Positions 48,030 to 61,564 of a stretch of DNA of 64,000 nucleotides are shown in pieces. The stretch is from Emydura subglobosa (Eukaryota > Chordata > Testudines > Chelidae): the NCBI GenBank assembly GCA_007922225.1, contig ML679966.1, positions 38,965,943 to 39,029,942 on the forward strand, read 5' to 3'. Numbering within the stretch: position 1 is the first letter of the stretch; each line of letters begins with the position of its first letter. The notes below the pieces were generated by a model. It worked only from the letters and a program-made list of their open reading frames with translations. It was not told where the DNA came from and made no database searches. The translations under genes and the position numbers were made by a program.

Positions 48030-50640
48030 AATCGTTGCACCAGCCGGAGTGACCATGGCTGATGGTATTGCACTAGGCATTGTGTAGTGAAGTTCGCAGA
48101 TCTGTCTCAATCCTGTGAATTCACAAATCTCTGGGGCACCCTGCAATAGGCATCAGGTAGAGTCGGGGTGTGCACATCTTCATACATCAATAGGAAGTTT
48201 GAGAGCATAGTGTGCTGTGGTGTTTTTGTCCATCCTGGTAACATGGTGGAATGGCATGTAACTCCACTTTTGAATAGAATGAAAGACTAAAGGAAAGTCA
48301 GAGCTTTGCAAGGATTATGACATTTTGCACAAAGTCAAACCACTCTGTGCTCAGGATTTGGCACTGACAGTGAATATGGAATGTCTCTAACTGCTCCAGG
48401 TCTGTCAGCAACAGAGCAATATGGGTAGTACACAGGTTTGATAGATGCTGAACTTTATCTCAGCACAAAGATGTTTTTGCTTCCATAAGCATGGACTTCA
48501 TGCAGGAAGCAGTGAGACCTATTTATCAATACATATCTGATTTGCTGTGACTATTTGAACTCTTCTTGCAGCCTAGGTAGATGAATTTTTTAGCGCTCCC
48601 CATTGTACTCGATCCCACTTGTACCAGGGATTCTGGTGGCCCAGCTGCAAGGTTCTGGACCTTGGTCTTCCACCTTGAGACATTCAACCCCATAGCAGGG
48701 GCAGCATCTTGGAGACCTTGGAGGGCAGTGCTGAAATTCTGACTTTTCCAAAAGCAGGGCAGAATTGTCAGCATAGGCTTGGTCTGTGAATACTTCTTGG
48801 CCAATCTTGATTCAGATGTGTGGTACAGCAAGTCCTAATATCCAGTCGATAGCACGACAGAATAGTCATGGCAAGGATGCATTCCTGCCACACACCTGAC
48901 GTTGCATAGAAATGTGGCAAAAATCTGTGAACCAACGCACACTCTTTCACTAGTACCAATGTGAAGATTGTACACCAGATTTAGAAAAACATCTGGAACA
49001 CCAACTCAATTCAGTGTGAGCCAGAATGCTGACCTATCAACCAAATCAAAAGCCAATTTGATGTAGGTATATGCCATGTAAAGGGGACATTTAAGTTTTT
49101 GGTGCAGCTCAGCCAGAAGCTTGGAGGGTAAGGACAACATCCATTGTCAACCACCCAGAAGTGAAACATGATTGCTGTGGATGATGATGTCTGTTAAGGA
49201 GTAGCTGCATTCTACCAAGGAGAACTTGAGCAAAGACCGTAAGGTGTTTTCCATCTGTCTAGGATCTCCTCCATCGATGAGGGAGAGACATCTGGTTTCA
49301 TAATGAGGATGTAAAAAAGCTATTTATGGCTACTATCCAGGCAAATGATGGCTCTGTAGGCAGGACAGGTTTTTGTACTTTAAGCAGTCCTCTGCTTTGT
49401 CAGCCAGGACTCATGTAGGACTCATGGTCATGTTTTGCCATAGCCCAGAAAATGCCTGTAAACTGTTTATGTTCTTACACATCTCACTGCTTGCAGATGT
49501 CTGCTTTTTTCACAAATACATCAAAGGCCTCTTCAGAATGCAACCATCTGAAGCTGATTGTTCCAACAGCAGCATGTGATATAGTGTTACATATACCAGT
49601 GTTGCGTATCCTATTCCATGTGATCACCATATTTTCCAAGAGGGACCAAGGTTACTTATGTGATCCTCAATGGCCTGCATGCATTTCACAGCTTCAAAAG
49701 GACTTTCTGATAGCTGCTTTATGTTGTCCTATTGGTGGATGTCTGGCTTGTGAGGAGTTGGAAAAGGCAGCAAGAACCGAGCAACAACACTTCTATGGCT
49801 TGATTTTGCTGGTGCTTCTGCGCCATGAAGACGTTGTGAGATTTCACTATGTACTACTTTCTGATGAGGATGTGGTCAATTTCCTTTATGAATGTCCATT
49901 ACCTGAAATTAGGATCCAGTAATGATTAGGTGCCTACGCCAGGAGCTCATAACAGATGAGCCCTGAGTGGCACTCCATGTCAAAAGCTGGATGTTGTTAT
50001 TTGAGGAACCCAGACCAATGGACCTTCCACAGTTTCATACCATGTCAATCACAGTCACTCATGGCATTACATTCTCCATGCACTAGTAGTCTATCATGTG
50101 GTTGAACTGATGGATTTTTGCTGCTACCTGTTGATAGACTATATCTTTTTCCACAGGTAATGCATTTTCTGTTAGTGCATAGGCCACAGTGACAGATGTG
50201 TCCACAAAGATGTTGGAGCCAAGCATAGAGTAAGCGTGGAGAGATGGAGTTCCATGTGGTTAAAATCTGGGCTAGCAGTTGTCTAATAATGAGTGACATA
50301 CCTTGAGTTCGGTGTGGACAACCAGAGTGGAAGAAGGTTGCTCCTTCTACAGTAACTTGATTGCTTTCTGGTAGTCAGGCCTCATTGATACTGGTGATTA
50401 CAATCTTTTAACACATAAGTTGTTTGACAAGAGCTGTCTTGTACCCAGTGTCATTCAGTGTTAATATGTTCCATGTGGTGACACAGAAAATGCCTCCAAA
50501 ATCTGGTTTGGACTTCCATGAAGTTGGGGTCATCGGGAATGTGCCTCCCTTAGCAGGGGCTTTAACAGTGGTGCTATTGTCATAGTCTGTCATAGTTGTT
50601 GTCCCTTCATTTCACACTGTCTTCTTGAGGTTGGGGAGAC
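48030..50640 (-). mobile_element. APE-type non-LTR LINE, nearly full coding length, decayed
   Basis: Read 5' to 3' on the minus strand: endonuclease start VTTWNILTLNDTGYKTALVK (about 50495), then ISPRLLYAWL and HGECNAMSD, a decayed GDFNA block (about 50060). Reverse transcriptase follows: MAYTYIKLAFDLVDRSAFW (motif A, about 49070), GVPDVFLNLVYNLH, ECILAM (motif B, about 48880), GLNVSRWKTKVQNLAAG and FIYLGCKKSSN. The C-terminal part has IGLTASCM, LETFHIHCQCQIL and GCPRDLRIHRIETD, down to about 48030. The catalytic FADD is not recognisable. Stops and frame changes throughout. The clade is not resolved by eye; the layout resembles LINEs often misannotated as craniofacial development protein 2-like. 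Confidence 0.85.
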
Positions 50641-52904
50641 ATGGAGGGATGTTACATGTTGAGACACTGTCCTACTTCCTAGGAACTATTCCATGAGATG
50701 CCACTGGTTCCTGGGGGCATGAACAACCATTACGAATATCTGGCCCTTCTACCCTATGCAGTCCACACATCCATAGTCATGGCTCATCCACCTTCACTAC
50801 CTTTGGAGAACTTAGCCCTCATCTATTGGGTTCATCATTGGCCTTCACTTGTTACCCTGAGCCTACCCTGATAGGCCCTTATCAGGTACTATCAACCAGA
50901 GGCACGCATGGCCAGGGATGACAACACCCTGAAGTAGAGCAACCTAAACTGCTACTATCCGCTGCCCAAAACATGGAAGGATGCACACCTAATCTAAATT
51001 ACATACTTAAATTCTTTGATTATTGTTTATTGGCAAATGTAAAGAACTTTTGTTACTTCATCTAAAAGATTTTGTCTCATTAATATGCATATTTAGTATT
51101 TCAGTAAAGATCATTTGTTTTATTACATTTGTTCTTTCTTCCCATTCACTGGCAAATCATTATATATGATATGTAGAAGGATCAAGACTTCCTACCATGT
51201 CAAGAGAAAGATATCATGATGCTCTGATAACTGAATTTCTTCTTCCTACTTTTCACCACATTTTACTTGGGAAAGTTTAGTCTCATCAGTAACATTTCCA
51301 TCAAACATGAGGAAAAAAATTGAAAATCTTTTCTGACGTTATGCCTTTTATTTCATTTTACTTTTGCTCACTCTCTCAGTACAAGTGAGATGTGTTTTAT
51401 CATTGTAGGATATTTCAGTAGGTCATAATGTTACATTCATCCTATCCTTTAACAAGAAATGATATTGCTGGGAACTCTAATCTGATTCAAGAACCGTCAG
51501 AGGTGAGAGCTTGGCTTGTTCTCTTCTCCAATGTTTTTGATTTAATTCTTCTCTGCCATCATCTTAAAAATATCTGCAATATGTCTTAGAATTTCGCTAC
51601 ACTTTGCAAAAGCAAAAAAGGATAGCATGTTGTGTGTTACACTTGGATCTTGTGTGCTGCTTGACTATTTGTCTAACTAGCACTAGCTTGGCTTTTTTTT
51701 TATGTGGACTTCTATCACTATGTTATCTTAGCACTTTCCACAAGAAGAAAAAACAAAACCCTCTCTCCTTTCCAGCCCTACCAACAGGAATTAGCTTAAA
51801 GTTATTTTTAAAAATAAATATATCAATATGAGGATGGGGATGTAATGGAGACCATTGTTGTGGGTAAATTAAAGAAATGGGTTATGCATTTATTTCTGAA
51901 GGTGGTCATGGTGGTGAACTTTCCTATGGCAATGAGCAGTGAGTTCCACAGCCTTGGTCTAGCTACTCTGGAAAATATGTCTCTGCCAGATACAAGTCTT
52001 CCTTGTTTAGTGACACATTTTTTTTCCAATGGAACAAAATCTGTCTCGTGCTGTCATCATCACAGGAGATGTGATCTTTCAGATAGCTAGGGTATTCAGG
52101 GTTTTTAAAATCATAAACCATGTCATGAGATAAATCCCAAATGAAAAGATACTCTGGGAGTCTTGTGTTTCCTGTGGTCTTGCCTATACCTCCTTTTTTG
52201 CTGGGTTAGTTAGATAACACATGCATCCGTCTTGCTACACAGTAATACAATTAAAAACTCTTGGTGGCCATTGGTGCTGCTATACTTGCAGCCTTATCTA
52301 ACTGTTTTTGTAAGCCTACTCTGAAAGTTAATCCACTGTGGTGTTTTTAAAAAAGGGATTTGTTTGTGTGCTTATTTATATTTGTTTTGAAATCGCTGTA
52401 CCTTGAACTCCAAAAGATTAAGCTAATCAGATCCAAAGTACAGCACTAATAAAATATTACTTCCTTTTCCTCACTTACCATGTTCCTCTCTCCACCTTTT
52501 GCTTTTTTATGTTCTTCCCCAAAACATATTTTCCAACAGACCTACAAGCGCTAGTCATCTTGCTTGATTCACTTCTGCTAGCAGAAGAGGAACAGCTTGC
52601 AAACTCCAGCAAGTCATCTGAACCAGTGAGGGCTTTCACCTCAATAAGGGAGAATAGATATTGCTTGTATTGCCACCCTCCCCACTTTCTGTTGGTGGGG
52701 TGCATGCGTTAATCCAGGGTCTCCAGAAGAACCCCATTAGGGAAGGCAAAGTGGGAAACAGTAGCTCATTTTCTTGCTGGCAGTGAATGTGGTCCAACAA
52801 ATATTACTAAAGTATAAAATACTAAGTAAACAGCTCTTGAAACTAACAGAATGTGTGCTGAACATCACTGCTGAATCATTTGCTTTGTGCTATATACCCG
52901 TATC

Positions 52905-53012
52905 TATGTCTATTAACATTGTAAGCCCTTTTGCATAGGGACCTTGTCTACTCACCTGTCTTTAAAGTGTCTGGAACAATTTTGGAGTGATATAAACAAT
53001 AATTAGCAAGAT
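52905..53012 (+). repeat. MIR/L2-like tail
   Basis: CATTGTAAGCCCTTTTGCATAGG, GACCTTGTCTACTCACCTG and AGTGTCTGGAACAATTTTGG resemble the diverged 3' tail shared by MIR and L2 elements. Confidence 0.5.
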
Positions 53013-53272
53013 GAAGTATCACAGTTCTAAGATGTTCTTAAGAGCCTTTTTACGTTCTATTTTGGAATATAGCTACAAATCAACAGAAATTATTTCTGCC
53101 ACTTTATGATATACAGACCATGTGACTGGATGATTTATGGAATATTTGTACTTTTTCCACAAATGCCTTTTGCAGTTTAATTTGTGTTTTTATATATTCC
53201 GCAGCAAGGTCTTCCTGGTTGTGAACCTATGCCTGTCACACTATTCTAACAATCTATTCTAACCATAAGAAT

Positions 53273-53304
<32 letters not shown>

Positions 53305-53306
53305 TC
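53273..53306. repeat. (TTTC)n microsatellite
   Basis: About eight and a half perfect TTTC units, directly visible. Confidence 0.95.
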
Positions 53307-53457
53307 CAAAGAGAAACAAAAAATACTTTCTAATAGTTTTTGTAATAGTGGTATAATTAATTTTTGTATTATTTCCAAGTTTGCTGAGGTTGTCCTGTAA
53401 ACATATTTATAGACTTTAGCGTGTCATCTTAGAACTGTAGTTTAGTCCATTTACCAC

Positions 53458-53532
53458 GTGAATTGGAATGAAGTAGAATTGGAATGGAATGAAGTAGACA
53501 GAATTGGAATTGGAATGAAGTATACAGATACT
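53458..53532. repeat. Minisatellite, units of GAATTGGAATGAAGTA(gaca)
   Basis: Roughly three imperfect copies of a 16-22 bp unit in a row, directly visible. Confidence 0.85.
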
Positions 53533-53584
53533 TTGGAAGAGAAATTAAAAATAAATTAATGAAAGAATTATTCAGTTCTTCATA

Positions 53585-54175
53585 TGGAGATTCTGAGACC
53601 CAGTAACCTAGCCTTAAAATTGGCTACTATACCAGAGGGCTGGAGAGTAGCAAATATGAGACCTATCTTTTGAAAAGACCCAGGAGTGATCCTTGGAATT
53701 ACAGATGAGTAAGCCTTATTTCAGTACCAGGAAAATGGGTTGAAACTCTATTTTAAAAATGGAATTACAAAACAACTAGATTAACATAATGAATACGCCA
53801 GCAAGACTTCTGCAAAGGAAAATCATGTCTTTCTGACTTACCAGACTTCTTTGAGTTTTAGCAGTAAAACAGTAATAATTAGAAGAATTCAGTACAATTC
53901 ATTTGGATTTTCAAAAAGCCTGTGCAGAAAGCCTGCTGAAGCTGTTGGAGAAAATAGTAGTTACTGGGTGAGGGGTAAAGTACTGTCATGGATTAGAATT
54001 AGATAAGAAACATAAATCAGAGTAAAAATAAATTATCAGTTTTTTTCAGGATGGCCAAAGTGAGTAGTTCAAGATTTGATATTAGGACTGTTTTTGTTTA
54101 AAGTATTAATGATCCAGAAAAGAGAATAATAGTAGCAAAGTTTGCAGATGTCTAAGAAAATTGGCTTTTTATTCC
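53585..54175 (+). mobile_element. CR1 LINE, ancient fragment
   Basis: The sequence follows the CR1 reverse transcriptase region colinearly: TATACCAGAGGGCTGGAGAGTAGC, AAAGACCCAGGAGTGATCC, TCAGTACCAGGAAAATGG, CATGTCTTTCTGACTTACCAG, TTTGGATTTTCAAAAAGCC, then AAAGTATTAATGATCC and GCAAAGTTTGCAGATG. Translation shows fragments such as PEGWRVANMRPIF. Many indels; much older than the copy at 61565. Confidence 0.75.
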
Positions 54176-55250
54176 CAATGTTCTTTCTCTAGACACCTTC
54201 TACTTCTTCTGCATTGCTTCTGTTCAGTGCCTCTATCTATTCAACTATCATAGGATTATCCCTCATCCACTAAAAAATGTACCTTAAATTTCTGCTTTCT
54301 CTTTTCTTTCATTTTTGTTTCAGTCCTTAAGCCTAAAATGATCTTGATCATTGCTTTTCATTCCATCTTCTGTTCTGCTTTGTGTACAGTATCTCATTGG
54401 ATATCGCTCTTTTTTTGTATTTGATGTACATATAAGTAGGAAGTCCTTATCTAACCTGATTCCTTTTGTTGAATAGTGTCCAGTTTATATTCGAGTAATA
54501 AAATATCCCATTATTTCTTTGAGTTCTTCACATTTTTGTAGCTGGTGGGTACGTAATAAATGGTTGTTATCTTTTAGTTTTCTTTGAGCTGGTAAATCTC
54601 ACCTGTGCAATGAATATTAAGATGGTAATACAAATAAATATGAAGGTCCAGAGGGAGCCAGTTTACATCAGCTGAGAATTTAGCCCTAAAAATGCAACCT
54701 TTAATGGGATATGGTAACTGTAACATTTGACAGTCTTGAAAAAAGTAGGGTGGTGGTCATTTTGGTTTGTTTTTGCAGCTCATATTTACATGCATTTAAA
54801 AGTAATGTTTGAAATGACTTTCATGCTGTATAAACAGAGCTACAAGCAACATCACAAATCTACCATCCTCCCTCTTCAGAGAAAGTTACATATACTAAAT
54901 TATTTGTGTGGTGTTTGTCACTGAATAACAATATAAATCTTTACTGAAGTAGTGTGCATCGATAAAGGATTTAAGAAATAACACGTCTCCTTGCATGCAT
55001 CCTTTCTCCTGCCATCGCTGACCTCAATGAGATGAAGATATATCGAGATGAAATTAAATGAAGATAAATCAATTGCCAAGGACTAGAGAAAGGAGGTTAT
55101 TTCCTTTTATAAAAGGACATAAAACAAAATAGGGAAGTGCTACTGTCCCCTGACTCCAGTATTGCCCCTGCCATTGTTGCTCCAGCTGTTGATCACTTTG
55201 ATCACAAAAATGAATGCATAGAGTGACTGAAAATTGGGGAGGGCAGAAGC

Positions 55251-55270
55251 AGTGTGTGTGTGTGTGTGTT
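55251..55270. repeat. (TG)n microsatellite
   Basis: About ten GT units, directly visible. They create a spurious Cys-Val run in one open frame. Confidence 0.9.
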
Positions 55271-56511
55271 TGGTTTTCTTTTCACTGCAGAAAACATAAT
55301 AGACTCCGTTATTTGTGCAATACATTAATTTCTGACTTTACAGTATTCCCGCAAGTAATGTTTTCTTCTGAAGCTGCTCCAGTCTCAGCCATAATGCACT
55401 TTTTATCATTTTTACTCTAGTTATCAATACATTTTTACACCATGAAAAATAATGAGACAATAGGCAAACTGGGACCAGAAGCCAATCACAGGATATGCTC
55501 ATGATTGAGGTTAACATAAAGGTTCCTTGCTGGGTAAATATAACAATAATTTAAAAAACAAAAAAACAGTTTGCTTAAATATGTACTGAAGGACCTCTTC
55601 TAGAATTAGTCATTTTTCCACAGAGGGGACTTTGCTAATTCACTTTTTTAGCAGTGGAGTGGAGTGATTACTCTATTTTGCTGAAATAGTTTTTTAATTG
55701 CTTGCATTTAATATTGAAATAGTTAGTTAGACTTTTTTCTATAGTAATCGTGAACATTGTCCTTCCTGCCCCACCCAGAAAGCATTTATAAGCTTCTCTC
55801 TTATGTCAGGACACTGTTTTGTAACTTGCTCACAAAAATATTTAAACTAGTATGTTCCCACCATAAGAGAGAGAAACTATATGAGCTACTGTATTTCAGT
55901 CACATTGGGAATTATTAATTTAGTCTGTGCAGAGTAAAATAAGCACAGTAAAGACTCTAATACAGTGTAGTAAGATGACAAGTGCATCATGTAATCTGGC
56001 TTGCATGATTTAAGGCAATGCAATTTAAAGAATGTACTTTGAGTTATTACAGTGGGTCTCTCTCCAGCTTCAATGCTGGTGTTCTTGTTGAGAGTCCATA
56101 GTGATTTTTTGGTGGTGGTAGTTTCTCCCAAATGCATTCTTCCATTTCTGATGAATTCTCTTTCATCAATGCTGCCTCCCTTCCATTCCTTACAGTCCCT
56201 CTTATGGAAGACTTCTCCTTTGCAATTAAATTCCATATTTACTTGTACTTACCAGCCAGCTGTCAGTTACATGCACAATATAGAGTTATTCAATTTACTG
56301 TATGGAGGTGCCTCCTGCTATTGTTTTCTTTGCCATGCTACTTGTCCATAAATAGTTAAATAACAAATTGTTCATGAATGTGGGCCTACATTACCTCCTA
56401 TAAATTCCACTTTTACACTGTTTAAATTCTATTACCAGTATACATTCATCTGCCTCCCCATCAAAACACGATTCCCTCTTTTCTCCATGTGGGCTGGAGA
56501 TAAACAAATAC

Positions 56512-56725
56512 ACTCATAGACCTTAAGATCAGCAGGGACCATTATGATCATCTAGTTTGACCTCCTGCAGAACACTGGCCACAGAACCTCACTCACCCAC
56601 TCCGATAACAGACCCCTAACCTATAACTGAGTTATTGAAGTCCTCAAATCATGGTTTAAAGACTTCAAGGTACAGAGAATCCACCAGGAAGTGACCCATG
56701 CCTAATGCTACAGATGTTTGTCTAC
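56512..56725 (-). mobile_element. CR1 LINE 3'-end fragment
   Basis: ATAGACCTTAAGATCAGCAGGGACCATTATGATCATC and GACCTCCTGCAGAACACTGGCC are the complement of a CR1-type 3' region, with CAGAGAATCCACCAGGAAGTG further along. Truncated and diverged. Confidence 0.65.
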
Positions 56726-59700
56726 AATACAAACAAAACCATCCTTCACTCCAAATTCAAATTGAACCTTAAATGAACATATTTTTACTTCAAAGTTTGG
56801 CTTCTCTATTTTTAAAGACTTTTGTGCATCTCTACACTTCCTGCATCAAGATGGAAGCTCAATGACTGAAATGGCTGTTTTCACAGTATTTTTGGTCAAA
56901 CCCAAATATAGGAAGTCCCAAGATTCCTGTGAAGGAGTCTTTTCCTTTTGAGATATCCTGCCCAATTTTTCAATCTCAAGAGGTTTTGATAAGATTCAGA
57001 TAACCATTGGGTGTTTCCCTGAAATGAACTATCAGATTGTTCAAGATTATTGTCTAATTGCTTGTTCTCCATGCAGCCTTAAATTCTTCACGGTTTCCAT
57101 TTTCTTTAACACTACCAGTCCTTGGTTTGTTGAAATCAAACCAAGTGGCGATATTGGTTTGATCATTAGTACCTCAAAATGCTCTAGGGCCCCACAATTT
57201 TAAATCCTTTAAAACCACCTCTAAATTTAGATTTCTTGCCTATTTTTATCCCCATTTCTTTATGAAGAAGACAAAAAAATTAAAACTCTACATACTGTTT
57301 GTCCTTCCCCGTTCTTCAATGTGGCTGATTATCCAGAACTATTAGCTTAATTCTATCAATATTTCTGATTTACATTACCAATGAAATAAAGAAAAAGTCT
57401 GCCATGGCATGGTCGTTACTCAGAAGGCTACCACTGAGCCAAAAGCCTTCCCTCTGCTGTCTACTTATTCCTAGTTTTCATAGCCTTTGTTCTCATGAGC
57501 AGATGATAGAGGCTTTTATGTATGTATTAAAGAAACAAGTTCAAGAAAGAAAGTAAGTCCATGAGTAATGGCTAAATTGCCACTAGTCTAATGCTGCAGG
57601 TCAGGGGAGGAAGGGTATGAGTAGAGGCACAGAGGAGAAAAAGCATGTGGCTGCTACTCAATCTACTGTATATATGAGTGGGCATGCAGTGAGTCCTTTC
57701 TCCTCCAGTATACCAACAAGCATGGCACAGGAAGTAATCTCTGTCAAATTTGGTGACTCGTTATCATTATTTTCCCCTCCCCTTGGGACCAGTTTAGTGC
57801 CAGGTCTGTTCTTTGGACAATTATGCATTTACAGTTGGCTTAAAGTAAAATTTAGGCCTTAAGAAGCAGAGTGTTTAAATTAGTGACAAAGCAAGGAGAA
57901 ACTGAAAATCTCTTTTATATTTGTCTTCAACAAGAACAGTGAAGAATAGGAGTTTGGATGATTAAGGGATGAGTTTGAGTGGCTGTGAAATGAGATTCAC
58001 ACTTGCACACACAGCCAGAAACAGAGTGTATACATGTATATGACTATGTATTCCAAACCAGGGTTGCACAAGTACACTTGCTGGAGTTCTCTCACAGTCC
58101 ACATGAAGGTATATTAACGTTGGTTCTCTGGTTGGTCAGGTGATGGATACCATCCCCTGTCAGCAGGCTCTTCAGTTGCCTATCACTGACCATCATAATT
58201 GGAAATCAACCATATTAAATTAGATTCCAGTTCTTTGAAAACAGTTGCCATTTTTTATCGTCACTGCCATCAGTGCATTTTTTTTAGCGTAAATAAAGTT
58301 GACTACAAGATGACAGTTTAATTAGAACATTAAGCTTACACTTGTCTGAAGTCATCCTACTATTTGTTAGTCAGTACCCCACTTTCCCCCATTCCCCTTT
58401 TATTTGAGTGGCTCTGTTACCTATCAGCAAGCTGGACAGATACATTTTTAAATAAACAGAAGAATGCAATTATAAAATTAAAAAATTTTGGCAGGGGCAA
58501 ATATACCAACAGAAACTATTTCAAACTTTTTTTTAAATTAATACATTTCAAGTTGATAGTGTAACTTTAAAAGACTGAAACCACATTAACAAAGAGATGC
58601 TTGCAGCTTAATAAAATGCTGATAATCACATAAGTAAATGTTTACTTTGTGTTCCTGTAGAATTATACTTTTGGCAACGGTTTAGTTTTTCCCAAGAAAA
58701 GAAATAGTAAGGCTAATTTGTAAACTTGATGATGAGGTGATAAGCATTGATTGATATGTTGTTCAGTTCAGCCAATTATTTTGAAAAGGAGTTACAGTCC
58801 ATTGCACTCTGATGTTCAGGTCACAAAGCATTACTGTTACATTTGGTTCTAATTAGCTCCTGTATAAGCAGTCTCAGCTGGAGAAGGTGAGGAGGTTTAA
58901 TAATCCTAGTACTGATTTCTTTAGCATAGGGTTCAGGCAGATTGAAAGCTGGATCCAAAACGTATTGATCCAGCATCACTGATGTCTATGGGGTTTGAAT
59001 CAAACCCTTATAAAATAACTGGCACTGCCTCTTCCCTTTTTTTTACCTGTTTGGGGGATAAATAAAGGTCTTCAGTCTCAAAGACAGCTAATCAATTAAC
59101 TTTCACTTGGAATTCTTTAACTGTCCCTTCAAATTCAGAGTCTTCATGAGATTCCTGATTTCTTTTCCTTTTTATCTGCTTGATTGTAAATGTTTTCCAC
59201 GCTGTGAAAATGGTAACAAATATATTTTTTTTAATTCTCTGGATTCAGCACTGTCTTTAATTTATGCTTTTATATGGTGGTTATAGTTGTAAAATAATGT
59301 TTTATGATCAGCCTGTTATCATTAGTAGCCATTACACTCAGGAGCTATTTAAAAAACATAAACCTAAGAGAAAAGATGAAGAAACCAAGAAGGGAAGGAT
59401 AACCAGCACTGACAAACAGACCAGAGGAGCTAGTATGGCAGGCAATGTTATGTAACATTTTTGTAAGACATTAGCATTTAGCAGAAGGAATATTTGTACA
59501 GGGAGACAAAGGGTTAAAAGTAAAGGTGAAATCTATTTATGACTTTGACTACAGGCTTTTATGTTCATCTGATTTAGTCAATAGTTATTTCTAGCTTGAC
59601 GTTTTGCATAATTAAATAGATTTACTTTGAATTTATGAACTGGTAAATCTATTTCTAATAAATATTTACTGAGATTTATGTTCAAACTTGTCATTCTGAA

Positions 59701-60060
59701 AAATAGACTATGTTCCTCATATCTGGCAAACTCTCAGGAATACGGAATACACAACTTGCCATTTTTCTGCCACCTTCCAACTCCTCAGCTTGTCCATCTT
59801 ATTTGCAAGAAGAAGCAACATAAAGAGATTGCTTTTTGAGGAGGCAACTCAGCCACATTGGGGCTCTTAAGCCACCCAAAAGTGGAATTCAATTTCTTTT
59901 GGGGCTTAGGAGATCTGCATTGCAGATACTTTCCCTTCATGCAAAGCTCCTAATTTTTGTGGGAGTAGAGTTCCATTCTTTCAGGGCTTGCAAGTTCTGG
60001 GTAGCTGGTGTCTTTCCCTGTAACATAGATCCTAAGTCATGCAAGAGTGTGTTTTTCCAC

Positions 60061-61060
60061 TGATTAGGCTTCACAGTACCAGACCACTTAGTGAAATCTA
60101 AGGGTTACTGTTTGGTCCTCATCCTACTTGATCTCCCTGCTGCCTTTGACACTGTTGCTCCCTCTCTCATTCTATGTTTTATCACGTTTCATGGTGTATG
60201 TTACTCTACTTTCCTACTTCTCTTCCAGCCTTGCTATGTATTCCTTCACTATTTCCTTTAATGACTTTCCCCCCAGTTGTTAATGTCCACCATGGTTCTG
60301 TTCTCAGTCTTCCTCACTTTCTGTCTTATTTCCTCTAAAGTTTCCAACTTTATGCTGCTTTCCAAGTCTGCATCTCTGTCTCCAGCTTCTCCTTCTCCAT
60401 CCACTCATGCATCTACAACTGTATTTCCAACATGTCATCTCAGATGTTCAGTCACCATCTACAATTCATTCTCCCCAAACTGAATCTCCCCTATTTATTT
60501 CTAATTCTCTCTTCTATGATTTTTATCATCATTAACAGGTTCATAATCTTGATATAATCTATGACTCTTCACTGTGCTCCTTGCCCTCAATCTAAAATCT
60601 TCTTCTGCTTTATATCTCTGAGATCATTCCTTATCTCAGTGCTTCCATTGTTCAAATCCTTGTCCACACCTGGATCATCTCTTCTCTCAATACTGTAATC
60701 TGCTCCTGTCTGACCTCACCACCTTCTTCTTACCTGTTGTCCATCTAGTCTGTCCAAACTGTCACTGCTAAATTCACCTTTTCCCTCCCATAGCTCTACT
60801 ACATCCCCTTTCTTTAAAAGCATTATTGTCTTCCAATCTCTTATCATACCATATTCATGCTTCTCCCCCTTTGAAATTCTGAGGCCTTCTTATCTCTGCC
60901 CCTATTTACTCTATTTCTCCTCTCATTATCACTGCTCATCGTAAGCATTTTATTTTAGTCCTCCTTTAAACTCCATTCATCACCTGTCTTTGTACTTTAC
61001 ATCATGCTATGTCTGGAACAGTTTTGGTATCTTATCTTCTGACCATTGGCCGGGAGATAC
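60061..61060 (+). mobile_element. L2-like LINE remnant
   Basis: Translation gives LILLDLPAAFDTVAPSLI (reverse transcriptase motif A region, about 60116), then a degraded GSVLS block and HNLDIIYDSSLC (about 60542), with a long pyrimidine-rich, stop-ridden remainder in which Leu/Ser-rich fragments line up with the C-terminal region of L2-type polymerases. The segment is strongly C/T-biased on + and very old. Confidence 0.6.
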
Positions 61061-61465
61061 ACAAAGGAAAACAAGACACATGGGAGGCGGTTTAATTAGG
61101 CCTCAACTATATTAACTCATCTAGTAACTACTCAACAATAACTCATACAGTGTTGATCATGATTCCTTCCTTAATCATCTCCACCTGGTTGAAGCCTGTT
61201 GTCAGTCCTCCACTGCTCCACAGCTAGTTCCCAGCACATTGCTGGGACCTCACCACCCTTCCCTCATATGAGGGTTAAGGATCTGGGGAAAGAGGATTGT
61301 CTCCTCGCTATACCAGACATTAAGCACCCCAACCCCATTCCATAGCTTCCTTAGTGGATGCCTTCCCCTTAGTCTACTTACAATTCCAGTTTAGCAGAAG
61401 GTTGGACCCTCTATGGAACAAGTACCTGTACTGGACACTTGCCACAAATACCTTGGCTGCCTCAC

Positions 61466-61488
61466 TCCCACCCCCCCCACCCCCCCAC
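61466..61488. repeat. C-tract (G-quadruplex-prone on minus strand)
   Basis: CCCACCCCCCCCACCCCCCCAC: C runs broken by single A, so the minus strand has successive G runs. Directly visible. Confidence 0.8.
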
Positions 61489-61564
61489 TGGCTCCCAAAT
61501 ACTTAAGAATTCCCTGCTTGACAATGTTCTAAAAACATATCCCTTCCCCGTGAGGTGTACCCTA

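Noticed and set aside
49452..49922. 156-codon + strand open frame
   Set aside because: Antisense to the minus-strand LINE, whose own translation gives reverse transcriptase motifs.
54765..54815. Possible alternative last exon of TUSC3 after TTTTTGCAG
   Set aside because: The phase-matched reading gives about ten residues unlike any TUSC3 C-terminus I know; without transcript support it is not convincing.
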